From positions 1-49,713 of the forward strand of contig CACJVE010000013.1 of NCBI GenBank assembly GCA_902596775.1: a stretch of DNA of 49,713 nt, read 5' to 3'. The stretch's first letter is position 1, and every line of letters begins with the position of its first letter. A model generated the notes under the pieces. It had not been told where the DNA came from. It was given only the letters and a program-made list of their open reading frames with translations, and ran no database searches. The translations under genes were made by a program, and so were the position numbers. This DNA is from an uncultured SAR92 cluster bacterium (GTDB lineage Bacteria; Pseudomonadota; Gammaproteobacteria; Pseudomonadales; Porticoccaceae). Below, in pieces: positions 36,290 through 45,500 of this stretch.

Positions 36290-36327
36290 TTAATATACAA
36301 TGAGAAAACTTTTGCTATTTATATTAA
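36290..36327. promoter_or_regulatory. Candidate operator/promoter region with inverted repeat between divergent acyl-CoA genes
   Basis: The 208-bp divergent gap contains TTAATATA (36290-36297) and its reverse complement TATATTAA (36320-36327), 22 bp apart. Further AT-rich near-repeats occur around 36350-36362. The position fits a regulator site controlling both directions, but AT-rich inverted repeats are common by chance. Confidence 0.25.
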
Positions 36328-36419
36328 TTTACTCGATATTTTAGCAGATTAATATTGTTAATATGATGATTAAAATTTTACGAAAATAACTGTTTTGTTG
36401 AATAAAAAAGGAGTTTTGA

Positions 36420-37598
36420 GTGTCAGATATTCAAGTTTTTAGAAAAGAGACAAGAGACTGGCTTGAAAGTAATTGTCCAGAATCTATGAGGAAGCCAATG
36501 TCATCCGCTGACGATGCTTGTTGGGGTGGTCGGAACTGGGTATTTAGGAGTGATGATCAGAGAGTGTGGCTTGAGCGAATGGCGGAGAAGGGTTGGACCG
36601 CTCCGGAGTGGCCTTCCGAATATGGTGGTGGTGGTCTGAGCAAACAGGAGGCAAAGATTCTTCGTGAGGAAATGAAAGACATGAAAGCTAGATCTCCGCT
36701 TGACAGTTTCGGTATTTGGATGATTGGGCCCGCACTTCTAAAATTTGGAAGCGAAGCCTTAAAAAGGCAACATCTGCCACCGATTATCAGGGGCGAAATT
36801 AGGTGGTGTCAGGGATATAGCGAACCAAACGCAGGATCGGATCTTGCCGGATTACAAAGTAAAGCGGAGGATATGGGTGATCACTTTATTGCAAATGGAC
36901 AAAAAGTTTGGACTTCTTATGGTGATAAGGCAGATTGGATGTTCTGTTTGCTTCGCACTGATCCAGATGCCAAGAAACAGTTAGGAATTAGCTTAGTCTT
37001 GTTTGACATGAAAACTAAGGGCGTCACACCAAAGCCGATTAAATTGATATCGGGGAGTTCACCTTTTTGTGAAACCTTTTTAGACAATGTGCGAGTTGAA
37101 AAAGATCAGGTAGTTGGAGAAGTTAACCAAGGGTGGACGGTTGCAAAATATTTACTTACGCACGAGCGAGCTATGATTGGTGATATGGGTCTTGCAAGTG
37201 TGGGATCAAAGACTTTAGGGATGATCGCATCAGAAAAGGTTGGATTAACTAATGGTCTTTTAAGTGATTTAGTTTTGCGAAATGAAATTGCAAAATGGGA
37301 AATTGATGCCATGAGTTTTTCTTGCACTGCAGAGAGAGTGCGTGACGAATCGAAGGCGGGTCAGGGCATAGGTGCTACTTCTGCAATGTTAAAATATTAT
37401 GGTACGGAGCTTAATAAAAGGCGTTTTGAGACATTGATGCGAATTGGTGGAAGCGATGACTTGATATGGGAAGGGCCGATATCCCGCGATGGATGGACTT
37501 CTAAAACATGGCTTAGAACCAAAGGTAACTCGATTGAAGGTGGTACCTCTGAAGTGCAATTGAATATTATTGCTAAAAATATTTTGGGTTTGGGATAA
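36420..37598 (+). CDS. Acyl-CoA dehydrogenase, catalytic-type subunit
   Basis: 392 aa, GTG start with AAGGAG 6 nt upstream. FAD-dependent acyl-CoA dehydrogenase fold: WPSEYGGGG near residue 62, the substrate loop CQGYSEPNAGSDLAG, the FAD motif KVWTSYG, and SIEGGTSEVQLNII at the C-terminus. The last carries a Glu and GGTSE in the region where medium-chain enzymes have the catalytic base. It is followed 12 bp later by a second, dissimilar acyl-CoA dehydrogenase gene, suggesting a heteromeric enzyme. Confidence 0.9.
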   Translation: MSDIQVFRKETRDWLESNCPESMRKPMSSADDACWGGRNWVFRSDDQRVWLERMAEKGWTAPEWPSEYGGGGLSKQEAKILREEMKDMKARSPLDSFGIWMIGPALLKFGSEALKRQHLPPIIRGEIRWCQGYSEPNAGSDLAGLQSKAEDMGDHFIANGQKVWTSYGDKADWMFCLLRTDPDAKKQLGISLVLFDMKTKGVTPKPIKLISGSSPFCETFLDNVRVEKDQVVGEVNQGWTVAKYLLTHERAMIGDMGLASVGSKTLGMIASEKVGLTNGLLSDLVLRNEIAKWEIDAMSFSCTAERVRDESKAGQGIGATSAMLKYYGTELNKRRFETLMRIGGSDDLIWEGPISRDGWTSKTWLRTKGNSIEGGTSEVQLNIIAKNILGLG

Positions 37599-37610
37599 CT
37601 GGAGAAGGTT

Positions 37611-38750
37611 ATGGCATTAATATTAACTGATGAGCAACAAATGTTGAAAGAATCAGCGAAAGGTTTTCTTGCTGAGCATGCTCCCGTAAAAGAGGTTAGG
37701 AATCAACGAGATGCAGATAGCGAGACTGGCTATGACAGAAATCTTTGGCCAAAGATGGTGGAAATGGGTTGGGGAGCAATTCTAGTTCCAGAAGAGTTCG
37801 GTGGTCTGGAATTTGGGAATGTGGGAATGGCGCAAATAACGGAGGAAACTGGACGAACTCTCACGGCATCTCCGCTTCTTTCAAATGCTATTATTTCAGT
37901 ATCTTTAATTAAGGAGATTGGTAATCAAAATCAAAAATCAATGTTACTGCCAAAAATAGCATCTGGAGAGTTAATGATGACTCTAGCCATTGATGAAACG
38001 TCACATCATAATCCAGAGAGAGTCAGTATGATTGCCTCTGAAAATGGCGAAAGATTTATTTTGAATGGAACAAAAAGATTTGTCATTGACGGATCAACTG
38101 CAGACAAGTTAATAGTAGTGGCTCGAACCAATCAGGATTCTCACGATAAGTCAGGAATAACACTCTTTATTGTTGATAAAGAATTGAGTGGCATTAGTGT
38201 GGAGAGAACCAAAATGGTTGACGGAAGAAATTCGACGTTTATAAGTTTCAATGACGTTGTTGTTGAGAAGGAAGATATTCTAGGAGAAAAGCACAAAGGT
38301 TTTGAGCCTTTATCAAATGTTTTAGACATTGCTAATGTGCATTTAGCGGCAGAATTATTAGGAATATGCCAAGAGACTTTTGATAGGACCCTTCAATACC
38401 TAAAACAGCGTAAACAATTTGGATCTCTAATTGGGTCATTTCAAGCTTTACAACATAGAGCGGCCAATTGGTGGAGTGAGATTGAAATCTGTAAATCAGT
38501 TGTGCTGAAGGCATTACAAGCTTTTGATGAAAATGATGCTCGCAGTTCATTTCTAGCAAGTATTGCGAAAGCAAAACTATGCGAAATTGCTGAGCTGTCA
38601 ACAAATGAAGCTATTCAAATGCACGGTGGAATAGGAATGACTGATGAATACGAGATAGGTTTTTTTATAAAGAGAGCGAGACCCGCACAAATGCTGTTTG
38701 GTGATCATAATTATCACGTTAATAAATTCGCATCTAAATGCGGATATTAA
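37611..38750 (+). CDS. Acyl-CoA dehydrogenase, partner-type subunit
   Basis: 379 aa, ATG preceded by GGAGAAGG. The acyl-CoA dehydrogenase fold is clear (LVPEEFGGLEFG, RKQFGSLIGSFQALQHR, QMHGGIGMTDEYEIG), but the C-terminal E-G-T type base motif of the upstream gene is missing. It ends in the style of partner subunits of alpha2beta2 steroid-type dehydrogenases. It likely pairs with the product of 36420-37598. Heteromer formation is inferred from gene adjacency and the missing motif. Confidence 0.86.
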   Translation: MALILTDEQQMLKESAKGFLAEHAPVKEVRNQRDADSETGYDRNLWPKMVEMGWGAILVPEEFGGLEFGNVGMAQITEETGRTLTASPLLSNAIISVSLIKEIGNQNQKSMLLPKIASGELMMTLAIDETSHHNPERVSMIASENGERFILNGTKRFVIDGSTADKLIVVARTNQDSHDKSGITLFIVDKELSGISVERTKMVDGRNSTFISFNDVVVEKEDILGEKHKGFEPLSNVLDIANVHLAAELLGICQETFDRTLQYLKQRKQFGSLIGSFQALQHRAANWWSEIEICKSVVLKALQAFDENDARSSFLASIAKAKLCEIAELSTNEAIQMHGGIGMTDEYEIGFFIKRARPAQMLFGDHNYHVNKFASKCGY

Positions 38751-38788
38751 AATAAAACAGAACTTAATTCTTGGAAGGAGGTAATGGA

Positions 38789-40006
38789 ATGGACTTGGGG
38801 CCAAGTGACAAAGTTAAGCCGATTTTAGAACAAGTTAAGGCTTTTATTGATAACGAAATACTACCTGTTGAGCGGGAGTACCATGAGGAAGTTGATAAAG
38901 GAGACCGGTGGCAGTATACGGAGAGGCAGACTGAAATATTAGAAGATTTAAAGAAAAAAGCGAGAGCAAAAAATCTTTGGAACTTCTTTTTAACCCATTG
39001 GGAAGGTGGGTATGGATTGAATACCGTTGAATATTCATATATTGCAGAGGAAACTGGACGATCTCATTTAGCGCCTGAAGTATTTAATTGCTCCGCCCCA
39101 GATACTGGCAATATGGAAGTATTAGCTAGATATTGCTCAGACGAACAAAAGAAGAAATGGCTTGTGCCATTATTAAATGGTGAGATTCGATCAGCATATG
39201 CAATGACAGAGCCAGGGGTGGCCTCATCAGATGCGAAAAATATTTCAATGAGCTGTGTGCTAGATGGGGATGAATGGGTCTTAAACGGGGAAAAAATTTG
39301 GATATCAGGAGCAGGAGATCCAAGATGCAAAATTTTGATAGTAATGTGTAATACAAATCCAACAGGTCCTCGCCATTCACAGCACTCTCAGGTTCTTGTT
39401 CCGTTTGAAACTCCGGGTGTAAAAAATTTACGTCCGATGACTATTATGAATGTCGACGATGCACCCCATGGCCATATGCATATGCGTTTCACTGACGTGA
39501 GAGTGCCCAAGGAGAATATGATTTTGGGTGAGGGCAGAGGTTTTGAAGTTGCGCAAGGTAGACTGGGGCCTGGTCGAATTCATCATTGTATGAGATCAAT
39601 TGGATTAGCTGAGGCTGCGTTAAAATTGCTTTGTGAGAGATCGGTCAGTCGAGAAGCTTTTGGTAAGCCTTTGGCGAGATTAGGGGGTAACATTGACATA
39701 ATTGCCGATGCGAGAATTAACTTAGAGATGACTAGGTTACTTTGTCTCAAAGCTGCATGGATGATGGATAATGTTGGAACCGATGCAGCTCAACCATTTA
39801 TATCTATGATAAAAGTTGCTGCTCCAAATATGGCATTAAAAATCATCGATGAAGCTATGCAGATGCATGGTGGGATCGGCCTCTCATCGGATACACCCCT
39901 AGCAACTTGGTACGGAGGCATGCGCGTATTACGTTTTGCTGATGGTCCTGATGCTGTTCATAGAATGGTTATTGGACGTCGAGAGTTAGCTCAATATACC
40001 AATTAA
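38789..40006 (+). CDS. Acyl-CoA dehydrogenase, ACAD10/11-like
   Basis: 405 aa from the ATG at 38789, which has AAGGAGG 7 nt upstream; an ATG at 38771 overlaps that site. Motifs: FFLTHWEGGYGLN, AYAMTEPGVASSDA, EAFGKPLARLGG, QMHGGIGLSSDTPLA and a C-terminal RFADGPDAVHR. These are typical of the ACAD10/ACAD11 branch, which acts on long or branched acyl chains. It is 38 bp after the preceding gene and likely in the same operon. Confidence 0.9.
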   Translation: MDLGPSDKVKPILEQVKAFIDNEILPVEREYHEEVDKGDRWQYTERQTEILEDLKKKARAKNLWNFFLTHWEGGYGLNTVEYSYIAEETGRSHLAPEVFNCSAPDTGNMEVLARYCSDEQKKKWLVPLLNGEIRSAYAMTEPGVASSDAKNISMSCVLDGDEWVLNGEKIWISGAGDPRCKILIVMCNTNPTGPRHSQHSQVLVPFETPGVKNLRPMTIMNVDDAPHGHMHMRFTDVRVPKENMILGEGRGFEVAQGRLGPGRIHHCMRSIGLAEAALKLLCERSVSREAFGKPLARLGGNIDIIADARINLEMTRLLCLKAAWMMDNVGTDAAQPFISMIKVAAPNMALKIIDEAMQMHGGIGLSSDTPLATWYGGMRVLRFADGPDAVHRMVIGRRELAQYTN

Positions 40007-40031
40007 AATCAAAAACAAGAGGTTTGACTAG

Positions 40032-41006
40032 ATGAAAGCATTAGTTTGCAGTGAGTTTGGTTCCACGCAAAATCTTACTTTGGAGGATGCAGGGGCACCT
40101 GAACCAAGCGCTGGACAAGTTCTAATCGATGTTCACGCAGCGGGAGTAAACTTCCCCGACATATTGACGGTTCAGGGGAAATATCAATTTAAACCCAAAC
40201 TTCCGTTTACACCTGGTACTGAGGTATCTGGTGTTGTTACTAAAGTTGGTGAAGGTGTGACTACGCGAAAAGTTGGTGATGAAGTATTCGGTACTGTTCA
40301 AACTGGAGCCTTTGCGTCTGAGGTGGTGACCTCCGAATACAGCACGTTTTTGAAAGGGAGTATGTCATTTGAGCAAGCCGCAGGTTTTGCTGTTACGTAC
40401 GGAACATCCTATTACGCTTTAAAACAACGAGCGTGTCTTATACCAGGTGAGACTGTTTTAGTGCTAGGAGCTGCTGGTGGTGTTGGTATAGCAACTATTC
40501 AAATCGCGAAGGCAATGGGAGCAAGTGTTATTGCTGCAGCCAGCAGTGAGGAAAAACTTGATTTTGCTCAAAAAGCTGGTGCAGATATCAGACTTAACTA
40601 TTCTAAAGAAAGCTTAAAGGAGAAGGTTAAGGAGTTAACAGAAGGGAAGGGGGCAGATGTCATTTACGATCCCGTTGGTGGGGATTTTTCAGAGCAAGCA
40701 TTCAGGGCTGTAGCTTGGAATGGAAGGTTTCTTGTCATTGGTTTCGCTTCTGGGCCGATACCAAAAATTCCTCTAAATCTGGCTCTTTTGAAAGGGGCGT
40801 CGCTCGTAGGAGTTTTTTGGGGAGCTTGGGCTGCAAGAGAGCCCATCGAGTCTCAAAACAATTTTTCACAATTGGTGGATTTAGTTGATAGAGGGAAGTT
40901 CTCGCCTCTGGTTTCAGAAATATTCAAATTAGAAGATCACTCGTCTGCGTTTGCTTGTATCGAGGAAAGACGCGCGAAAGGTAAAGTTGTTTTATCAATG
41001 AAGTAA
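40032..41006 (+). CDS. Quinone oxidoreductase-like zinc-free MDR protein
   Basis: 324 aa. MDR fold without zinc ligands: AAGVNFPDILTVQGKY near the N-terminus, the coenzyme loop VLGAAGGVGIATIQIAK (about 140-156), and YDPVGGDFSEQAF. This matches the NADPH:quinone oxidoreductase / enoyl reductase branch. AAGAGGTTTGACTAG lies before the ATG. It is 25 bp after the ACAD10/11-like gene and probably ends that operon; a role as an enoyl reductase in the same pathway is plausible. Confidence 0.9.
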   Translation: MKALVCSEFGSTQNLTLEDAGAPEPSAGQVLIDVHAAGVNFPDILTVQGKYQFKPKLPFTPGTEVSGVVTKVGEGVTTRKVGDEVFGTVQTGAFASEVVTSEYSTFLKGSMSFEQAAGFAVTYGTSYYALKQRACLIPGETVLVLGAAGGVGIATIQIAKAMGASVIAAASSEEKLDFAQKAGADIRLNYSKESLKEKVKELTEGKGADVIYDPVGGDFSEQAFRAVAWNGRFLVIGFASGPIPKIPLNLALLKGASLVGVFWGAWAAREPIESQNNFSQLVDLVDRGKFSPLVSEIFKLEDHSSAFACIEERRAKGKVVLSMK

Positions 41007-41047
41007 ATTTAGGATGACTTTGTAAGATTGCAAAGAGGTTTATTTTT

Positions 41048-41368
41048 ATGAGTATGATTTTCACCACAACAGAGACTATACCTGGCAAGGAGATTCGTGA
41101 GGTGCTTGGGGTAGTTTCAGGTAACGTTGTTCAGTCGAAGCACATTGGTAGAGATATCATGGCAGGATTAAAAAGTATCGTTGGCGGAGAAATCCGCGGC
41201 TATACTGAGATGCTCAATGATGCTCGAGATGTCGCCATTTCAAGAATGGTCTCGAGTGCCAATGATAAGGGGGCGGATGCGATTGTTGGAATAAGATTTA
41301 CAACAAGCGCAATAATGGATGGATCCTCTGAGATTCTGGTTTTTGGTACTGCTATTAAACTTAATTAA
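41048..41368 (+). CDS. ybjQ: UPF0145 (YbjQ) family protein
   Basis: 106 aa. The pattern IPGKEIREVLGVVSGNVVQS followed (after a basic stretch) by GEIRGYTEMLNDAR and GADAIVGIRF (each quoted in part) is that of the YbjQ/UPF0145 family, a small pentameric fold of unknown function. AAGAGGTTTATTTTT precedes the ATG. It converges on the DedA gene with a 24-bp gap. Confidence 0.9.
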   Translation: MSMIFTTTETIPGKEIREVLGVVSGNVVQSKHIGRDIMAGLKSIVGGEIRGYTEMLNDARDVAISRMVSSANDKGADAIVGIRFTTSAIMDGSSEILVFGTAIKLN

Positions 41369-41392
41369 TTTTTGTAGCATCTGCTACTTTCA

Positions 41393-41896
41393 TTATAAAA
41401 ACATGTTGCCAATGCCGCCTGAGAGAAGTAGCAAACCGCAGGACCAAATTAAGCATGCACAGAGGTCGGCTGTGCTAAATTTAAGCTTTTCTAGTCCACT
41501 CATGCCAACTGTTAAGGGTACCAAGCTTCTCACTGCTGGTATTAACCTTCCCAGAATAATCGAGAATATTCCATACTTGATAACGATTTGTTTACTCTTC
41601 TTAATATTTTTCTCTCTCGATCTGGCAAATTTTGATTTTTCAAGATGTGGACCAAAAATTAGACCAAGATAATATCCAAAGTGGTCGGCAAGAATTGCAC
41701 CAACAAAAGCTAGCGTAGCAATTTCCGGTAAAGATAGAATACCCTGCGTGTATAGAACCGTGCTCACAGTTAAAAGAATTGCTCCAGATACAAATAATCC
41801 TGCACCGGGGAATGCCTCTATAAAAGCGAGGAGGGGAATGGCGATCCATGCGATTTCACGATTGTTACCTATCCAGTTTGAAAAGAATTCAGTTAT
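41393..41896 (-). CDS. DedA family membrane protein with an apparent ATA start codon
   Basis: 167 aa. DedA proteins are polyprenyl-phosphate or phospholipid transporters/flippases or related membrane-homeostasis proteins. The core is typical: EAFPGAGLFVSG, AFVGAILADHFGYYLG, and SIILGRLIPAVRSLVPLTVG with conserved Arg and Pro residues. An in-frame GTG at 41767 would remove the first helix and the EAFPG region, so it is not the natural start. The frame is open back to the stop of the upstream gene, with no ATG, GTG or TTG there. ATA at 41894-41896 lies about 7 nt after GAGGGAG and would give MTEFFSNWIG. Confidence 0.75.
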   Translation of the reverse strand: MTEFFSNWIGNNREIAWIAIPLLAFIEAFPGAGLFVSGAILLTVSTVLYTQGILSLPEIATLAFVGAILADHFGYYLGLIFGPHLEKSKFARSREKNIKKSKQIVIKYGIFSIILGRLIPAVRSLVPLTVGMSGLEKLKFSTADLCACLIWSCGLLLLSGGIGNMFL

Positions 41897-41920
41897 TTTA
41901 TTTCTCCCTCTTAAAACTTT

Positions 41921-42502
41921 TTATGATGCATAATTCTCAGGTCTCACACCTTTTTTTGTGTCATAGAACGCCTTGATTTGTTTTATGTCCTCGTCAATAT
42001 TTTGGGTTGGGTTGAATAAATTCTCAATGCCGATTGTTTTCGAAGCACTATCGACATATACCATTAGAATTGGAACTTCAGCGCTCCTTGCAATGTGATG
42101 GAATCCAAGTTTCCAATTTGGATTAGCACTTCGTGTTCCTTCGGGCGTAATTATTAGCGCGAATTGATCTTTTTTCTGATACATTTTTTTAATTTTATCG
42201 ACTAATGAGCCACCAGATGCTCGATTGACTGGTATGGCTCCACAGTATTTTAAAAACCAACTCAAAGGACCCTTAAACAACGTATGTTTTATAAGCACAC
42301 TAGGTTGTAATTTTAGAACTGACACAACGAAAAGAAAGAGAAAAAAATCCCAGTTCGATGTATGTGGCGCGACAATAATCACATACTTTTTCGTGCTTGG
42401 AAGAGAGCCAATTACTCGCCATCTTATTACCTTTAAGGCCAGTATGGAAAAGATGCGAAGCGCATCTGAAATTAATGGGGTCGAAAAAATGGTATGCTTC
42501 AT
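41921..42502 (-). CDS. 1-acyl-glycerol-3-phosphate acyltransferase-like protein (PlsC family)
   Basis: 193 aa. The HX4D motif is APHTSNWD near residue 47, and the PEGTRS motif is near residue 122; these are the catalytic and glycerol-phosphate binding motifs. The HTSNWD variant is typical of a short soluble or peripheral PlsC-like branch. The substrate could be lysophosphatidate or another acceptor. DedA lies 24 bp downstream, and putA ends 85 bp upstream. Confidence 0.86.
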   Translation of the reverse strand: MKHTIFSTPLISDALRIFSILALKVIRWRVIGSLPSTKKYVIIVAPHTSNWDFFLFLFVVSVLKLQPSVLIKHTLFKGPLSWFLKYCGAIPVNRASGGSLVDKIKKMYQKKDQFALIITPEGTRSANPNWKLGFHHIARSAEVPILMVYVDSASKTIGIENLFNPTQNIDEDIKQIKAFYDTKKGVRPENYAS

Positions 42503-42587
42503 CTCAGATGTATTCTGCTCTCTCTTTAAAAAGAATACAAATTCGTAAGAAATTTTCTAATATTTATTTTCATTTTACGTGGAACTT

Positions 42588-45500
42588 TCATACTGCAATA
42601 ACGTTTGAATCATCACTCAGGTTAAACAGTTGAGTATTTCCTCCAGAGGCCACTAAATTTTCAGTTTTTGTCCGCTCTAGGACAAGACCTAATAACCAAT
42701 CAGTAGTTACTTCTTGAGAGCTATCTAGAGGATTTATAACATTGAGAATTCCATATTTGCGCCTAGCGAACTCTTCCCTAATATAGCTGCTAATTTTCAA
42801 CCTATCATCCATCATAATGTTTAGTATATTTTTGTTTTGAATCAGGGATTTTACTTGGGAATAATCCAGATAAATAACAAGTTTTTGTCCTTTGGCGAAT
42901 ACGTCAAAATCTTTGATTATTTTGGAGCACATATCAGATAAGTTTTTATCTGAGATCAATATAATTGCGCACCCGCAAACAAGACTTAAAAAGATGTTTT
43001 TAACGACATCTGATTCGTTCATATCAGGGCTCAACAAAAAGAGAATAATTCCTCTCGAGCCATAAAATAAATGATTTGATTCACCTGTCGGGCTGCTTAA
43101 CTTAATAGGAAGGTCAATATTGCTCTTAATATATTCAATATTATTTTTTTGTGATTTTGGCATTCTCATACTCAATGGTGTCTCTAACCTCTGTGAGGGT
43201 GACAACTTGGACCAATAATCAAGAGTCTCTAGTAATCCATCGATTATATTGTCTGATTCTTGTTCATCCAGCATTGGTTTGTTGAGGTAACTATCCTCTT
43301 GAATTAAAGAATGTTTATTTAATAATCTCTTTTTAGAGAATGCTCTGAGATAGTTTGGACCTCCGGCTTTTGGTCCTGTTCCAGATAATAAGCTACCACC
43401 GAAAGGATTGACGCCAACCGTGGCTCCGATCATATCCCTATTTATGTAGTAGTTTCCATGGTGAGTGTTATTAAAGATGTAATCTCCAAATGCTTTTATT
43501 CTGCTATGCACCCCGAGGGTCAGAAAATATCCCGTACTATTAATTTGATTAATCACATCCTCTATATTCTCTTGCTTGTACCTTATTACGTGTAACACTG
43601 GACCAAAAATCTCTTTCGAAAGCTGGCTAATATGCTTCAACTCAAATATATGAGGTTGCACGAACGACGCTTTATTGATAATTCCTCTGTTTTCTTTTTT
43701 TGAGATTAATTTCGCACTTCTTGTCATCTTCCGAATGTGTGATCTAACTTTTTTAGCTGCATGATCGTCTATCAATGGACCAATATCTGTTTTAATATCC
43801 AGTGGATCGCCAATTTCGAGACTTTCTAGGGCTCCTGTCAGCATATCTATGACTTTTTCTGCAACCTCCTCCTGTAAATATAAAACCCGTAAAGATGAGC
43901 ATCTCTGACCGGCGCTCGAAAATGCAGAAGCTAATACATCATCGATTACTTGCTCTGGCAGGGCGGTCGAGTCAACTATCATACAGTTTTGTCCTCCTGT
44001 CTCTGCTATGAAGGCAATAGAATCTTTTTTCTTTAACATATTGAGTTGAATTTCATAAGCAGTGTCATTTGATCCAGTAAAGGCTATACCGCTTAAATTT
44101 AAATTACTTCCAATTAATTTAGAGGCCATGACTCCATCGCCTAAAAGCAAGTTCAAAGCAGATTTGGGTATGCCAGATGCATAAAATAATTCTACGGTCC
44201 TGAATGCTATCTGAGGCGTTTGTTCGGCAGGTTTCGCAATAACAATATTACCCATAGCAAGCGCTGCGGCTATCTGACCGGTAAAAATCGCCAATGGGAA
44301 ATTCCATGGACTTATACATAGGAATATTCCGATTGCCTCTTTTTCTATAAATTGTTCACGGCTATGGATCTCTGCTTGACGAGCATAATAACGGCAAAAG
44401 TCAGAAGCCTCTCTGACCTCATCGAGCGCATCGTCGATTGTTCTACCTGCTTCGACACCTAATATGTATGATAGCTCCAAAGCCTTTGTTTCCAGTAGAT
44501 GAGCCATTTTTTTAAGAGATTGTATTCTTTGCAATTTGGACTTTTTTGAAATCTCTTGTGATGATGAATTACACAACTTGGCTATACTTCTTATATCTTT
44601 TGTTGAGGCGGAAGACCAACTTCCAATCTCTCTATTGTCGAAGGAGCTTTTTTGAGTTATCCGAGGGTTATAACAAATTTCACCATTTATTATCGAATTT
44701 GCATCAAAAAATTTATTTTTCATTTGTTTGTGGATTAACTTTATAGAATGAAAGTCATTGAAATTTTGAGTATCCAACCCACATGAATTGAGTCGCTTAG
44801 TTTCAGAATTCAAAAATATCTCGTGAGGAAGTTTGATTTCAGAATTTCTATATTCTTTTAATTCAGATATTTTTTTGATGGGGTCTTCTACTAGTTTAGT
44901 AGCAGGCTCTTTATCATCGAGAAATCTATTCACAAAAGAACTATTAGCGCCGTTTTCTAATAACCTTCTTACAAGATAGGGCAAGAGATCATTATGATCT
45001 CCAACCGGCGCGTATACTCTAGCTTTTAATGATGGCAAGTAAACTCTCTGCATCTCATCAAAAAGCGCAACACCCATGCCATGTAACCTTTGAAATTCAA
45101 AATTTTGATTTTTAAAGATCTCCGCTATTAATGCCATCGTGTACGCATTATGAGTAGCAAATTGTGGATATAAAGTTCCTTGATTTAGCGACAAAAGGTG
45201 AGTGCAATAATGGTAACAAGCATCAGTGTTAACTTTTCTTGTGTATACTGGGTATTCCTTTAAACCTTTTTCTTGGGCTCTTTTTATTTCTGTATCCCAA
45301 TATGCTCCTTTTACTAGTCTGATCATAAATTTTTGATTAGTTTCTGAAGCAAGTGCATCAAGCCATTTGAGAACTAGAGGAGCTCTCTTTAGATAGCTTT
45401 GAAGAACGAAGCCTAAACCGTCCCAACCATCTAATTCAGGCTCCCTCGACAAATTTTCAAATATTTGCATTGCCAAATCGAGTCTTGCAGATTCTTCTGC

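Noticed and set aside
41393-41767. 124-residue DedA protein starting at GTG 41767
   Set aside because: It would lack the conserved first helix and EAFPG region that are encoded in the same frame upstream.
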